DNA of 14,954 bases, taken from contig DATLZE010000138.1 in the NCBI GenBank assembly GCA_035574195.1, positions 1 through 14,954 on the forward strand, read 5' to 3'. Below the pieces are notes generated by a model that did not search any database, was not told the origin of the DNA, and saw nothing but the letters and a program-made list of their open reading frames with translations. The DNA is from SG8-41 sp035574195 (GTDB lineage Bacteria > Pseudomonadota > Gammaproteobacteria > Burkholderiales > SG8-41). The translations under genes and the position numbers were made by a program. This document shows positions 7,661 through 14,954 of this stretch, piece after piece (the stretch's first letter is position 1; the number at the start of each line of letters is the position of its first letter).

Positions 7661-8119
7661 ATGGCTGAGCTGCGCAACAACAAGGACTTTCTCGCCGGTC
7701 TCCTGATGATCGGCGTCGGCGCCGGCGCCTTTTACATGGCGCTCGACTATCCCTTCGGCAGCGCGCTGCGGATGGGCCCTGGCTACTTCCCGCGCGTGCT
7801 CGCCGCAATCCTCGTCGCATTCGGCATCTTCGTCCTGATCCGCGGCATTCTCACGGGCGAGAAAGTGCAAGGCGCGTGGGGCTGGAAGCCGCTCGCGTTC
7901 GTCGTCGCCTCCCTCGTCGTCTTCGGCTGGACCATGGACCGCTTCGGCTTCGTGCCGGCGCTGGTCGCGATGTTCTTTATCTGCACCCTGGGCGGTCCCG
8001 AATTCCGTTTGAAGGAAGTCGTGGTGCTCACCGTGGTGATGAGCCTGTTCGCGATCGGCGTCTTCATCTACGGCCTCGGCATGCCGTATCCGCTGATCAA
8101 GGGTTTCTGGGGCTACTGA
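7661..8119 (+). CDS. tctB: Tripartite tricarboxylate transporter small membrane subunit TctB
   Basis: A 152-residue hydrophobic protein with four to five predicted membrane helices (about 10-30, 45-63, 75-95 and 98-140), matching the usual size and form of TctB. The conserved RMGPGYFPRVLA segment after the first helix is typical of the family. TctB is the small inner-membrane subunit that pairs with TctA in secondary carriers for citrate and other carboxylates, using a periplasmic binding protein to deliver substrate. Its stop is separated from the tctA ATG by a single nucleotide, so the two are translationally linked. A strong ribosome-binding site precedes it, and it is divergent from the tctDE regulators that probably control it. 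Confidence 0.9.
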   Translation: MAELRNNKDFLAGLLMIGVGAGAFYMALDYPFGSALRMGPGYFPRVLAAILVAFGIFVLIRGILTGEKVQGAWGWKPLAFVVASLVVFGWTMDRFGFVPALVAMFFICTLGGPEFRLKEVVVLTVVMSLFAIGVFIYGLGMPYPLIKGFWGY

Positions 8120-8120
8120 C

Positions 8121-9629
8121 ATGGAAATCTTCAACAATCTCATCTTCGGGTTCAGCGTCGCGCTGTCGCTGCAGAACCTGCTCTACTGCTTCATCGGGGT
8201 CTTCGTCGGCACCGCGATCGGCGTGCTGCCGGGGGTGGGCCCGCTCGTCACCATTGCGATGCTGCTGCCGCTCACCTTCAATCTCCCCCCGGTCGCGGCG
8301 CTCATCATGCTGGCCGGGATCTACTACGGCGCGCAGTACGGCGGCTCGACCACCTCGATCCTCATGAACCTGCCGGGTGAAACCGCCTCCGTAGTGACCT
8401 GTCTCGACGGCTACCAGATGGCGCGCCAGGGGCGCGCCGGGCCGGCGCTCGCGATCGCCGCTATCGGCTCCTTCATCGCGGGCTGCATCGGCACGATGCT
8501 GATCGCGCTGTTCGGGCCGCCGCTCGCCGAGTGGGCGCTCAAGTTCGGCGCGCCGGAATACTTCTCGCTCATGCTGATGGCGCTCGTCGCGGCCGCCTGC
8601 CTCGCCCACGGCGACATGGTGAAGTCGCTCGCCATGGTGGTGCTGGGGTTGTTGATCGGGATCGTGGGCACCGACGTCAATTCCGGCATGTCGCGCTTCG
8701 CCTTCGGCATACCCGAGCTCACCGACGGCATCGGTTTCACGGTCGTGGCGGTGGGGCTCTTCGCCATGTCCGAGATCGTGAGAAATCTCGAAACCACGGA
8801 AAAGAAGGAAGTCTTCACCAAGAAGATCACCCACATCATGCCCACCAAGGACGACCTCGTGCGGTCGATCGGCCCCATTCTGCGCGGCACCGGGGTGGGC
8901 GCCTTCTTCGGCGCGCTGCCCGGCACCGGGCCCGCCATCTCGTCGTTCTCGACTTACATGCTGGAGAAAAAAATCTCCAAGCATCCAGAGCGGTTCGGGC
9001 GCGGCGCGATCGAGGGTGTCGCGGGACCGGAAGCCGCCAACAATGCCGCCTCGCAGACCTCCTTCATCCCGACGCTGACGCTGGGCATACCGGGCAGCGC
9101 GACGATGGCGCTGATGCTGGGCGCGCTCACCATACAGGGCATCGCCCCGGGGCCGCAGGTGATGACCCAGAAGCCGGACCTTTTCTGGGGGCTCATCGCC
9201 AGCATGTGGGTCGGCAATCTGATCCTGGTGATCCTCAACCTGCCGCTGGTGGGCATGTGGGTACAGTTGCTCAAGGTGCCGTATCGCTGGCTCTTCCCTT
9301 CGATCATCATGTTCTCCGCGATCGGCAATTACAGCCTCAACAACAGCCCGATGGATGTGTACCTGTGCGCGATCATGGGCATCCTCGGCTACATCCTCGT
9401 CAAGCTCGAGTGCGAGCCCGCGCCGCTCATCCTGGGCTACGTGCTGGGGCCGCTGATGGAGGAGAACCTGCGGCGCGCGCTGCTCATCTCGCGCGGCGAC
9501 CCCTCGGTCTTTTTCACGCGCCCGATCAGCCTCGCGTTCATCATCGCCGCCCTCCTGATCCTGATCACCATGATCATGCCCGCGATCCGCAAGAAAAAGG
9601 AGCAGGCGTACCAGGAAAGCGCCGGCTGA
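8121..9629 (+). CDS. tctA: Tripartite tricarboxylate transporter large membrane subunit TctA
   Basis: A 502-residue polytopic membrane protein of normal TctA length. It shows two related motif sets, one in each half: GVLPGVGPLVTIAMLLPLTF (34-53) followed by YGGSTTSILMNLPGE (73-87), and GALPGTGPAISSF (about 254-266) followed by ASQTSFIPTLTLGIPGSATM with a GPEAANNA segment just before. These are the signature glycine/proline loops of TctA and fit an internally duplicated transporter core. TctA forms the substrate channel in the inner membrane and uses the ion gradient. The gene starts 1 nt after tctB. No tctC (periplasmic solute-binding protein) lies on either side, so the binding protein must be encoded elsewhere; the substrate therefore cannot be predicted beyond a carboxylate. 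Confidence 0.95.
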   Translation: MEIFNNLIFGFSVALSLQNLLYCFIGVFVGTAIGVLPGVGPLVTIAMLLPLTFNLPPVAALIMLAGIYYGAQYGGSTTSILMNLPGETASVVTCLDGYQMARQGRAGPALAIAAIGSFIAGCIGTMLIALFGPPLAEWALKFGAPEYFSLMLMALVAAACLAHGDMVKSLAMVVLGLLIGIVGTDVNSGMSRFAFGIPELTDGIGFTVVAVGLFAMSEIVRNLETTEKKEVFTKKITHIMPTKDDLVRSIGPILRGTGVGAFFGALPGTGPAISSFSTYMLEKKISKHPERFGRGAIEGVAGPEAANNAASQTSFIPTLTLGIPGSATMALMLGALTIQGIAPGPQVMTQKPDLFWGLIASMWVGNLILVILNLPLVGMWVQLLKVPYRWLFPSIIMFSAIGNYSLNNSPMDVYLCAIMGILGYILVKLECEPAPLILGYVLGPLMEENLRRALLISRGDPSVFFTRPISLAFIIAALLILITMIMPAIRKKKEQAYQESAG

Positions 9630-9636
9630 ACCTCAC

Positions 9637-9651
9637 CGGCTCGATGAGCCG
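9637..9651 (+). terminator. Small hairpin after tctA, possible weak terminator
   Basis: CGGCTC-GAT-GAGCCG forms a perfect 6-bp stem with a 3-nt loop, starting 7 nt after the tctA stop. No T-run follows, so it would be a weak terminator or an RNA 3'-end stabiliser. Position rather than strength supports the call. Confidence 0.3.
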
Positions 9652-9697
9652 CCTGCCGCGGGGGCGAGACGGGGAGCCGCCCTCTGCACCGTGCCGG

Positions 9698-9726
9698 TTG
9701 CCAACCGCGGCTTGCGGCGGGAAAAT
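9698..9726 (+). promoter_or_regulatory. Candidate sigma-70 promoter for thiS
   Basis: TTGCCA (9698-9703, five of six matches to TTGACA) is followed after exactly 17 bp by GAAAAT (9721-9726, four of six to TATAAT). Transcription would start near 9733, about 27 nt before the thiS ATG. With the hairpin after tctA, this suggests thiSG is transcribed independently of the transporter. The leader is too short for a TPP riboswitch, and no THI-box pattern was seen. Confidence 0.35.
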
Positions 9727-9759
9727 GAGCGGTGTGCGGAGCGCGGGAAGCTCTCCCCG

Positions 9760-9963
9760 ATGATCACGGTCACCGTCAACGGCGAGCCGCGCCAGTTCGA
9801 GGCGCCGCTCAACTGCGCGGAGCTGCTCGCGCGGCTCGAGCTCGCGGGCCGGCGCGTCGCACTCGAGCGCAACGGCGAGATCGTGCCGCGCAGCCGGCTC
9901 GCCGAGCAGCCGCTCGCCGACGGCGACCGGCTGGAGATCGTGGTGGCGGTTGGCGGCGGCTGA
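9760..9963 (+). CDS. thiS: Sulfur carrier protein ThiS
   Basis: A 67-residue ubiquitin-fold protein of the usual ThiS length. It begins MITVTVNGEP, has the central RRVALERNGEIVPRS strand-loop typical of ThiS, and ends in VVAVGGG. The C-terminal glycine is adenylated by ThiF and converted to a thiocarboxylate, which donates sulfur to ThiG for making the thiazole ring of thiamine. The ATG at 9760 was preferred over an in-frame ATG 23 codons upstream because those extra residues are basic and unlike ThiS. A weak GGGAAG lies about 10 nt before it. thiG follows 85 nt downstream, as expected for a working pair. Confidence 0.92.
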   Translation: MITVTVNGEPRQFEAPLNCAELLARLELAGRRVALERNGEIVPRSRLAEQPLADGDRLEIVVAVGGG

Positions 9964-10048
9964 AAAGTCCGATGGGCGCCGCTCCCCGCAGATCCACCGG
10001 CACCAATCTGCGTCCAGCGGCGGTCAAACCACGCTTTTGGGGCAATCC

Positions 10049-10861
10049 ATGAAGCCGCACGAAAACCTCGACCCCCTGGTGATCGCGGGCAGCTCCTACG
10101 CCTCGCGGCTGCTGATCGGCACCGGCAAGTACAAGGACTTCGCCGAGACGCGCGCGGCGGTCGAGGCGAGCGGGGCCGAGATCGTCACGGTGGCGATCCG
10201 CCGCACCAACATCGGCCAGAACAAGGGCGAGCCGAGCCTGCTCGATTACATCCCGCCCTCGAAATACACGCTCCTGCCCAATACCGCCGGCTGCTACACG
10301 GCGCAGGACGCGGTGCGCACGCTGCGCCTCGCGCGGGAGCTCCTCGACGGGCACGATCTTGTCAAGCTCGAGGTGCTGGGCGACCCCAAGACGCTCTACC
10401 CCAACGTGGTGGAGACGCTCTGCGCGGCGCGGACACTCGTCAAGGAAGGCTTCAAGGTGATGGTCTACACCTCCGACGACCCGATCGTCGCAAAAGAGCT
10501 CGAGGCGATCGGCTGCGTCGCGGTGATGCCGCTCGCCTCCCTCATCGGCTCGGGCATGGGCGTGCTCAATCCCTGGAACCTGCAGATCATCCTCGAGAAT
10601 GCCAAGGTGCCGGTGATCGTGGACGCGGGTGTGGGCACCGCCTCGGACGCCGCGATCGCGATGGAGCTCGGCTGCGACGCCGTACTCATGAACACCGCGA
10701 TCGCCGCGGCGAAGAACCCCGTGCTGATGGCCCACGCCATGAAGCTCGCGGTGCAAGCCGGGCGCGCCGCCTACCGCGCCGGCCGCATGCCGAAGAAGCT
10801 CTACTCCGCTTCCCCGAGCTCTCCCACGGCGGGGCTCATCACCGCCTCGCCCAAACCCTAG
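10049..10861 (+). CDS. thiG: Thiazole synthase ThiG
   Basis: A 270-residue TIM-barrel enzyme of normal ThiG size. It condenses deoxyxylulose 5-phosphate, dehydroglycine and sulfur from ThiS thiocarboxylate into thiazole phosphate carboxylate. Visible hallmarks are SRLLIGTGKY (19-28), the RRTNIGQNKG loop, LLPNTAGCYTAQDAV (75-89), the Schiff-base lysine K106 in DLVKLEVLGD, and the phosphate-binding VIVDAGVGTASDAAIAMELG and DAVLMNTAIA segments. The ATG at 10049 gives the expected N-terminus; an in-frame start at 9950 would overlap thiS and add 33 unrelated residues. No thiE or thiD follows: the next gene is convergent. The C-terminal SPSSPTAGLI stretch is normal for the proteobacterial enzyme. 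Confidence 0.95.
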   Translation: MKPHENLDPLVIAGSSYASRLLIGTGKYKDFAETRAAVEASGAEIVTVAIRRTNIGQNKGEPSLLDYIPPSKYTLLPNTAGCYTAQDAVRTLRLARELLDGHDLVKLEVLGDPKTLYPNVVETLCAARTLVKEGFKVMVYTSDDPIVAKELEAIGCVAVMPLASLIGSGMGVLNPWNLQIILENAKVPVIVDAGVGTASDAAIAMELGCDAVLMNTAIAAAKNPVLMAHAMKLAVQAGRAAYRAGRMPKKLYSASPSSPTAGLITASPKP

Positions 10862-10866
10862 CGCCG

Positions 10867-10911
10867 GGTTTCGGGTCGGGTCGCGGAACCCGGAGCGCAA
10901 AACCCGAAACC
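10867..10911. terminator. Nested hairpin between thiG and the convergent GGDEF-EAL gene
   Basis: GGTTTCGGGT (10867-10876) pairs perfectly with ACCCGAAACC (10902-10911), and an inner CGGGT/ACCCG pair (10877-10881 with 10888-10892) forms a second small stem inside. The whole structure nearly fills the 62-bp gap between two converging stop codons, the right place for a bidirectional terminator. No clean T-tract follows on either strand. The repeated GGGT/ACCC make-up also resembles a dispersed GC-rich intergenic repeat. Confidence 0.5.
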
Positions 10912-10923
10912 GCCACCGACGAT

Positions 10924-13900
10924 TCAGGAGCCTGCCGCGCGGCGCAGCGGGCTCCAGCTCCTGAGCAATTCCAGGAACTCGGCGGCCGGCAGCGGCTTGC
11001 TGAAGTAGTAGCCCTGCGCCTGGTCGCAGCCGAGCCCCTCCAGGAACGCGAGCTGCTCCGCGCGCTCGACCCCCTCGGCCACGACCTTGAGCCCCAAGCT
11101 GTGGGCCAAGGCGACGATGGCGGAGACCACCGCCGCGTCGTTGGGATCGGTCACGAGGTCGCGCACGAAGGACTGGTCGATCTTGAGCTTCTGGATGGGG
11201 AGGCGCTTGAGATAGGCGAGGCTCGAATAGCCGGTGCCGAAGTCGTCTATCGAGAGCTGCACGCCGAGCGCCTGCAGGCGCTCGAAGCGCTCGATCACCT
11301 GCTGCGTCTGCTGCATGATCACGCCCTCGGTGATTTCGAGATCGAGGCTTCCCGCAGGCAGCCCCGAGTCCCGCAGCGCGCCCTCGACCGCCTCCACGAT
11401 GCCGTCGCGCCGGAACTGCTGGGCCGAGCAGTTGACCGAGACCTGCAGCGAATAGCCGAGCGCGCGCCACTGGCAGGCCTGCCTGCATGCGCGTCTCAAC
11501 ACCCATTGCCCGAGCGCGGCGATCAACCCGGTCTCCTCGGCGACCGGGATGAACAGCGAGGGCGGGACCGCGCCGCGCTCCGGATGCGGCCAGCGCACGA
11601 GCGCCTCGAACCCGACGATGCCGCCGCTCCTCAAGTCGAGCTGAGGCTGATAGACGAGATCGAGCTCCTCGCGCTCCAGCGCGCGGCGCAGATCGGTCTC
11701 GAGCTGCAAGCGCCTCTGCGCCGCGGCGTTCATCTCCGGCGTGAAGAACTGGTAGTTGTTGCGCCCCTGCTCCTTGGCGTGATACATCGCCGCGTCGGCG
11801 TTTTGCATCAGCGCCTCCACGCTCTCCCCGTCGTGGGGATAGGTGCAGATGCCGATGCTCGGCGTGACATGCAGCCGGTGGCCGAGCAACTCGAAGGGCT
11901 CGGAGAGCGTGGCGAGCAGCTTCTGCGCCACCGGGCCCGCGTCCTCCGGCCGTCCGAGCTCGGTCAGCACCACGACGAACTCGTCGCCGCCGATGCGCGC
12001 CACGGTGTCGGTCCCGCGCGTGCACTCGACGATGCGCGCGGCCACCGCCTTGAGCAGCTCGTCGCCCACCTGGTGCCCGAGGGAATCGTTCACGTTCTTG
12101 AAGCGGTCGAGATCCACGAACAGCAGCGCCGCTGGACGGCCGCTGCGCTGCGACTGGGCGATCGCCTGTCCGATGCGGTCGTAGAGCAGCACGCGGTTGG
12201 GCAGCCCGGTCAGCGCGTCGTGGTGCGCCATGTGGCGGATTTTTTCCTCGGCGCGCCGCTGCTCGGTGATGTCGTGTCCGGTGCCGCGGTAGCCCCGGAA
12301 GCGACCCTGCTCGTCGAAGATCGGCCGCCCGCTCACGCTGATCGTGCGCAGCTCCCCGCGCGCGTCGTAGCGCTGGTAGATGAAATTGTGGAACGGCTCG
12401 TGCGCGGCGAGCCGCCGCTTGTGCTCCTGCCACTGCTCCTCGGAGACGCCGATGAGCGGCATCTCCCAGCGCGTCTTGCCGATATATTCCTCGGGGTTCA
12501 GGCTCGCGTCGGCCACCTTGGAAGAGAGCTGGGTGAACCGGAAATCGCTGTCCTGCTCCCAGTACCAGTCCGAGGACAGCTCGGTCAGGTCGCGGAACCG
12601 CCGCTCGCTCTCGCGCAGCGCCGCCTCGGCATTCTTGAGGGGCGTGATGTCGGTGATGGTGCCGATCAGCCCGGCGACGCGCCCGTCCGCCCCGGTGAAG
12701 GTGGCCTTGTTGTAGAGGGTGTGGTGAACGCTGCCGCGCGCGGTGACGATGGTCGCTTCGTACGACTGGCTGCCGGGGCAGGCGAAGAGCTCCTGGTCCT
12801 TGGCGTGGTGCCGGCGCGCGATCTCGGGATCGTGAGGATAGAGCTCGAACACGGACTTGCCGATGAACTCCCCGCGCGGAATGCCGAAGAATTCCTCCCA
12901 CGCGCGGTTGACGCCGAGATAGCGCCCTTCCACGTCCTTGAAGAAGATCGGCTGCGGCACCGCCTCGATGAGCTGCTGGATGAAGGCGAGCTGGCCGCGC
13001 AGCGCCTCGGCCGCGCGCACCTCGTGCGCTTGCTCGGCGAGCTGGAGCGCCCGCGCGCGCGACACCGAGAGCGAGCGGATCAGCCAGAAGAGCAGCAAGC
13101 TGGTCAGCGTGCCGCCGAGCAGGATCACCCGCGGCAGCACCCGTCCGGCGCCGTGCGCGGGATCGGCCGGCGCGCTGAACACGAGCCGCCAGGTGCGCCC
13201 GCCGATCTCGAGCGATACCGTCTGGGCGAGCCGCGCCTGCGCGTCCTTCGCCGCTTCCATCCCGAACGCGCGCCGGCTGTCGAAGAGCAAGCGCTCCCCG
13301 CCCGGCTGCTGCGCGCCGTTGCCGGGATAGCCGAGGTCGTGGATGAGCAGGTCGTAGCTCGCGCCGAGCTGGCGGCCGAGCGGCCCGCCGACCAGCTCGT
13401 CCATGCCGATCACCGCCGCCACCACGCCGGTGAAGGCCGCGCGCCGCTGCTCCTGGGTGCCGAGCGGAAGCCCCTGGCGGTAGGTCGCCATCCGCACCGC
13501 GAACGAGATCGCATCAGGATTGATGGTGGCCGCGAACGGCCCGGAGGCGACCGGCTCGCCGCTGTCGCGGGCGCGCGCGAGCTCCCCGCGGCGCACCGGA
13601 TCGGCCGCGAGATCGAGACCGAGCGCCGCCTCGTTGCCTGCAAGCGGATGGATGTAGACGACCACGGCATACTCCTCGCGCTCGCCGGCCGGCTTGATCG
13701 CGAAATCGCGGTATGCCTCCGCGCCGGGCCCGGCGTGGCGCCGCATCCGCTGCTCGAAGGCGGCCTGCTCGGAGCGCGCCACGCGCCGCGCGTAGGACAG
13801 CGCGCGCACCCCGGGGTAGTGCTGGGCGATGTTGAAGCCGGCGAGATACCGCTGGAATTCCTCGTGGCTCACCTCCACCGAGGCGCTGAACAGCCCCCGC

Positions 13901-14133
13901 AGGCCGGTCAGCAGGTTGACGCTGTCGCGCAGGCGCCGGTCGAGCACCGCCATCGCCTGCGCGACCTCGTGCTGGAAGCGCGCCTCCGCCTCCCGCGCGA
14001 TCCGCCGCTCGGCGGCTTGCCAGGCAAGAAAGGAGAGCACCAGCCCCAGCGCGAGCACGCCGAAAGCCGCCGGGCTCCGGCGGAGGGCCCGCGCGAGGTG
14101 CATGCCGAGCGCGCTGCGCTCGCCCCCCTCCAT
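10924..14133 (-). CDS. Membrane-bound CHASE-PAS-PAS-GGDEF-EAL c-di-GMP signalling protein
   Basis: A 1069-residue sensor for cyclic-di-GMP turnover. Transmembrane helices at about 22-40 and 333-352 enclose an external region (about 41-330) that looks like a CHASE domain. A short coiled coil (about 358-390) leads to two PAS domains (about 385-500 and 510-625), the second ending GTGHDITEQ. The GGDEF domain (about 635-800) has an intact GGDEF site (715-719) and, 5 residues before it, the inhibitory RxxD site R706-D709. The EAL domain (about 810-1060) keeps E843 (EALVRW), E933, D963/D964 (DDFGTG), K984 and E1020. Both synthase and hydrolase activity are thus possible. The ATG at 14133 has GGGGAGGGG upstream. 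The input ligand is unknown. It lies opposite to its neighbours, between thiG and trmB. Confidence 0.93.
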   Translation of the reverse strand: MEGGERSALGMHLARALRRSPAAFGVLALGLVLSFLAWQAAERRIAREAEARFQHEVAQAMAVLDRRLRDSVNLLTGLRGLFSASVEVSHEEFQRYLAGFNIAQHYPGVRALSYARRVARSEQAAFEQRMRRHAGPGAEAYRDFAIKPAGEREEYAVVVYIHPLAGNEAALGLDLAADPVRRGELARARDSGEPVASGPFAATINPDAISFAVRMATYRQGLPLGTQEQRRAAFTGVVAAVIGMDELVGGPLGRQLGASYDLLIHDLGYPGNGAQQPGGERLLFDSRRAFGMEAAKDAQARLAQTVSLEIGGRTWRLVFSAPADPAHGAGRVLPRVILLGGTLTSLLLFWLIRSLSVSRARALQLAEQAHEVRAAEALRGQLAFIQQLIEAVPQPIFFKDVEGRYLGVNRAWEEFFGIPRGEFIGKSVFELYPHDPEIARRHHAKDQELFACPGSQSYEATIVTARGSVHHTLYNKATFTGADGRVAGLIGTITDITPLKNAEAALRESERRFRDLTELSSDWYWEQDSDFRFTQLSSKVADASLNPEEYIGKTRWEMPLIGVSEEQWQEHKRRLAAHEPFHNFIYQRYDARGELRTISVSGRPIFDEQGRFRGYRGTGHDITEQRRAEEKIRHMAHHDALTGLPNRVLLYDRIGQAIAQSQRSGRPAALLFVDLDRFKNVNDSLGHQVGDELLKAVAARIVECTRGTDTVARIGGDEFVVVLTELGRPEDAGPVAQKLLATLSEPFELLGHRLHVTPSIGICTYPHDGESVEALMQNADAAMYHAKEQGRNNYQFFTPEMNAAAQRRLQLETDLRRALEREELDLVYQPQLDLRSGGIVGFEALVRWPHPERGAVPPSLFIPVAEETGLIAALGQWVLRRACRQACQWRALGYSLQVSVNCSAQQFRRDGIVEAVEGALRDSGLPAGSLDLEITEGVIMQQTQQVIERFERLQALGVQLSIDDFGTGYSSLAYLKRLPIQKLKIDQSFVRDLVTDPNDAAVVSAIVALAHSLGLKVVAEGVERAEQLAFLEGLGCDQAQGYYFSKPLPAAEFLELLRSWSPLRRAAGS

Positions 14134-14166
14134 TGACGCCCCTCCCCTGGGTGCGGTTGACGGATT

Positions 14167-14195
14167 ACTCTAACCCGCTTTGTCCGCCGGCTCAA
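14167..14195 (-). promoter_or_regulatory. Candidate sigma-70 promoter for the GGDEF-EAL gene
   Basis: Read on the - strand, TTGAGC (14195-14190) is followed after exactly 17 bp by TAGAGT (14172-14167), each matching four of six consensus bases. Transcription would begin near 14160, giving a leader of about 27 nt with the ribosome-binding site GGGGAGGGG just before the ATG at 14133. This lies in the 116-bp divergent gap shared with trmB. Confidence 0.35.
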
Positions 14196-14249
14196 ACCGC
14201 GGCTGCCCGCGGCCGGGGGAATCTGGGACAATCGGCGGCGGCCTCCGCC

Positions 14250-14936
14250 ATGGATCCCTCCCGCCGCCCGATCCGAAGCTACGTGCTGCGCCAGGGGCGC
14301 ATGACGGCGGCGCAGGCTCGCGCCTACCAAGAGCTGCTGCCGCGCTACGGCATCCCGTTCTCGCCCGCGCCGCTCGACCTCGAGCGCGTCTTCGGGCGGG
14401 CGGCGCCGAAGATCCTGGAGATCGGCTTCGGCATGGGCGAGACGACCGCGCAGATCGCCTTCGCGCATCCGGAAAACGATTACCTGGGTATCGAGGTGCA
14501 CGCGCCAGGCGTGGGCGCCCTGCTCAAGCGCGCCGCCGCGCTCTCGCTCGCCAACGTGCGCGTGATCCAGCACGACGCAGTGGAAGTGCTCGAGCACATG
14601 ATCCCGGAGCGCGCGCTCGACGGCGTACACGTATTCTTTCCCGATCCGTGGCCCAAGAAGCGCCACCACAAGCGGCGGCTGATACAGCCGCCGTTCGTCG
14701 CCCTGCTCGCCTCACGAATGAAGCCCGGCGCCTATCTGCATGTGGCGACCGATTGGGAAGACTACGCACGACAAATACTGGACGTGCTCTGCGCCGAGCC
14801 GCGGCTCGAGAACACCGCAGCCGGTTTCGCGCCGCGCCCGGACTACCGGCCGCTCACGAAATTCGAGCAGCGCGGCATCCGGCTCGGCCACCGGGTATGG
14901 GACGTCGTGTTCCGGCGCCGGCGGGACGCGGCTTGA
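14250..14936 (+). CDS. trmB: tRNA (guanine-N7-)-methyltransferase TrmB
   Basis: A 228-residue S-adenosylmethionine-dependent enzyme that methylates G46 in the variable loop of tRNAs. Family hallmarks are IRSYVLRQGRMT (8-19), the SAM-binding LEIGFGMGE (56-64), YLGIEVH (78-84), the catalytic-region VFFPDPWPKKRHHKRR (128-143), LHVATDWEDYA (163-173) and a C-terminal TKFEQRGIRLGH (203-214), as in other TrmB proteins. The ATG at 14250 gives the normal length; an in-frame TTG at 14133 would add 39 residues without family character. A poor promoter-like pair (TTGACG at 14157, TTTGTC at 14179) is the best visible. The gene is complete and ends 18 nt before the window edge; those last bases show nothing. 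Confidence 0.95.
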   Translation: MDPSRRPIRSYVLRQGRMTAAQARAYQELLPRYGIPFSPAPLDLERVFGRAAPKILEIGFGMGETTAQIAFAHPENDYLGIEVHAPGVGALLKRAAALSLANVRVIQHDAVEVLEHMIPERALDGVHVFFPDPWPKKRHHKRRLIQPPFVALLASRMKPGAYLHVATDWEDYARQILDVLCAEPRLENTAAGFAPRPDYRPLTKFEQRGIRLGHRVWDVVFRRRRDAA

Positions 14937-14954
14937 TCGGCCGCGCCGCACGCC

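Noticed and set aside
9950..10048. Earlier ThiG start overlapping the end of thiS
   Set aside because: It adds 33 residues unlike ThiG; the ATG at 10049 matches the family N-terminus.
11101..14136. Long + strand frame opposite the GGDEF-EAL gene
   Set aside because: It is the antisense shadow of a gene with intact GGDEF and EAL motifs and has no motif of its own.
14133..14249. N-terminal extension of TrmB from a TTG start
   Set aside because: It adds 39 residues without TrmB similarity and overlaps the promoter region of the divergent gene; the ATG at 14250 gives the normal length.

Overview
The window comes from a high-GC, Gram-negative proteobacterium, most likely a betaproteobacterium. 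The clues are very GC-rich third codon positions throughout, an outer-membrane TonB-dependent receptor, a tripartite tricarboxylate (Tct) transporter with its own two-component system, and a thiS-thiG...trmB neighbourhood. This placement is inference from gene content; no rRNA or other phylogenetic marker is present, and no tRNA, insertion sequence, CRISPR array or phage gene was seen.

Layout, left to right. (1) Positions 1-5204, all on the + strand, look like one transcription unit. It holds the last codons of a probable membrane protein, then a 997-residue fusion of a four-cluster ferredoxin-type electron-transfer subunit with a molybdopterin oxidoreductase. A TonB-dependent receptor follows, whose plug domain resembles E. 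coli YncD/PqqU; its start codon overlaps the stop of the molybdoenzyme (ATGA). (2) A short convergent gap (5205-5337) carries a strong hairpin. (3) Positions 5338-7453 (- strand) encode a TctE-type sensor kinase and TctD-type response regulator in an 11-nt overlapping operon. (4) Divergent from these, tctB and tctA (7661-9629, +) encode the small and large membrane subunits of a tripartite tricarboxylate transporter. The periplasmic binding protein gene tctC is absent. (5) thiS and thiG (9760-10861, +) make the sulfur carrier and synthase for the thiazole part of thiamine. (6) A large - strand gene (10924-14133) encodes a membrane-bound CHASE-PAS-PAS-GGDEF-EAL protein for cyclic-di-GMP turnover. 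(7) trmB (14250-14936, +) encodes the tRNA m7G46 methyltransferase.

How the genes work together. The Tct block is a self-contained sense-and-import module: TctE senses an external carboxylate-type ligand, TctD presumably activates the divergent tctBA promoter, and an unlinked binding protein would deliver substrate. The first block pairs a cytoplasmic molybdenum redox enzyme with an outer-membrane uptake receptor in one coupled unit, which is the least expected arrangement here and has an unknown substrate. The c-di-GMP gene lies in inverse orientation between thiG and trmB, genes that are often neighbours in related bacteria, and looks like a lineage-specific insertion.

Most of the window is ordinary. 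The points that deserve a second look are the fused Fe-S/molybdoenzyme, its coupling to a YncD/PqqU-like receptor, the missing tctC, the interrupted thiG-trmB neighbourhood and the hairpins at the convergent gene ends.
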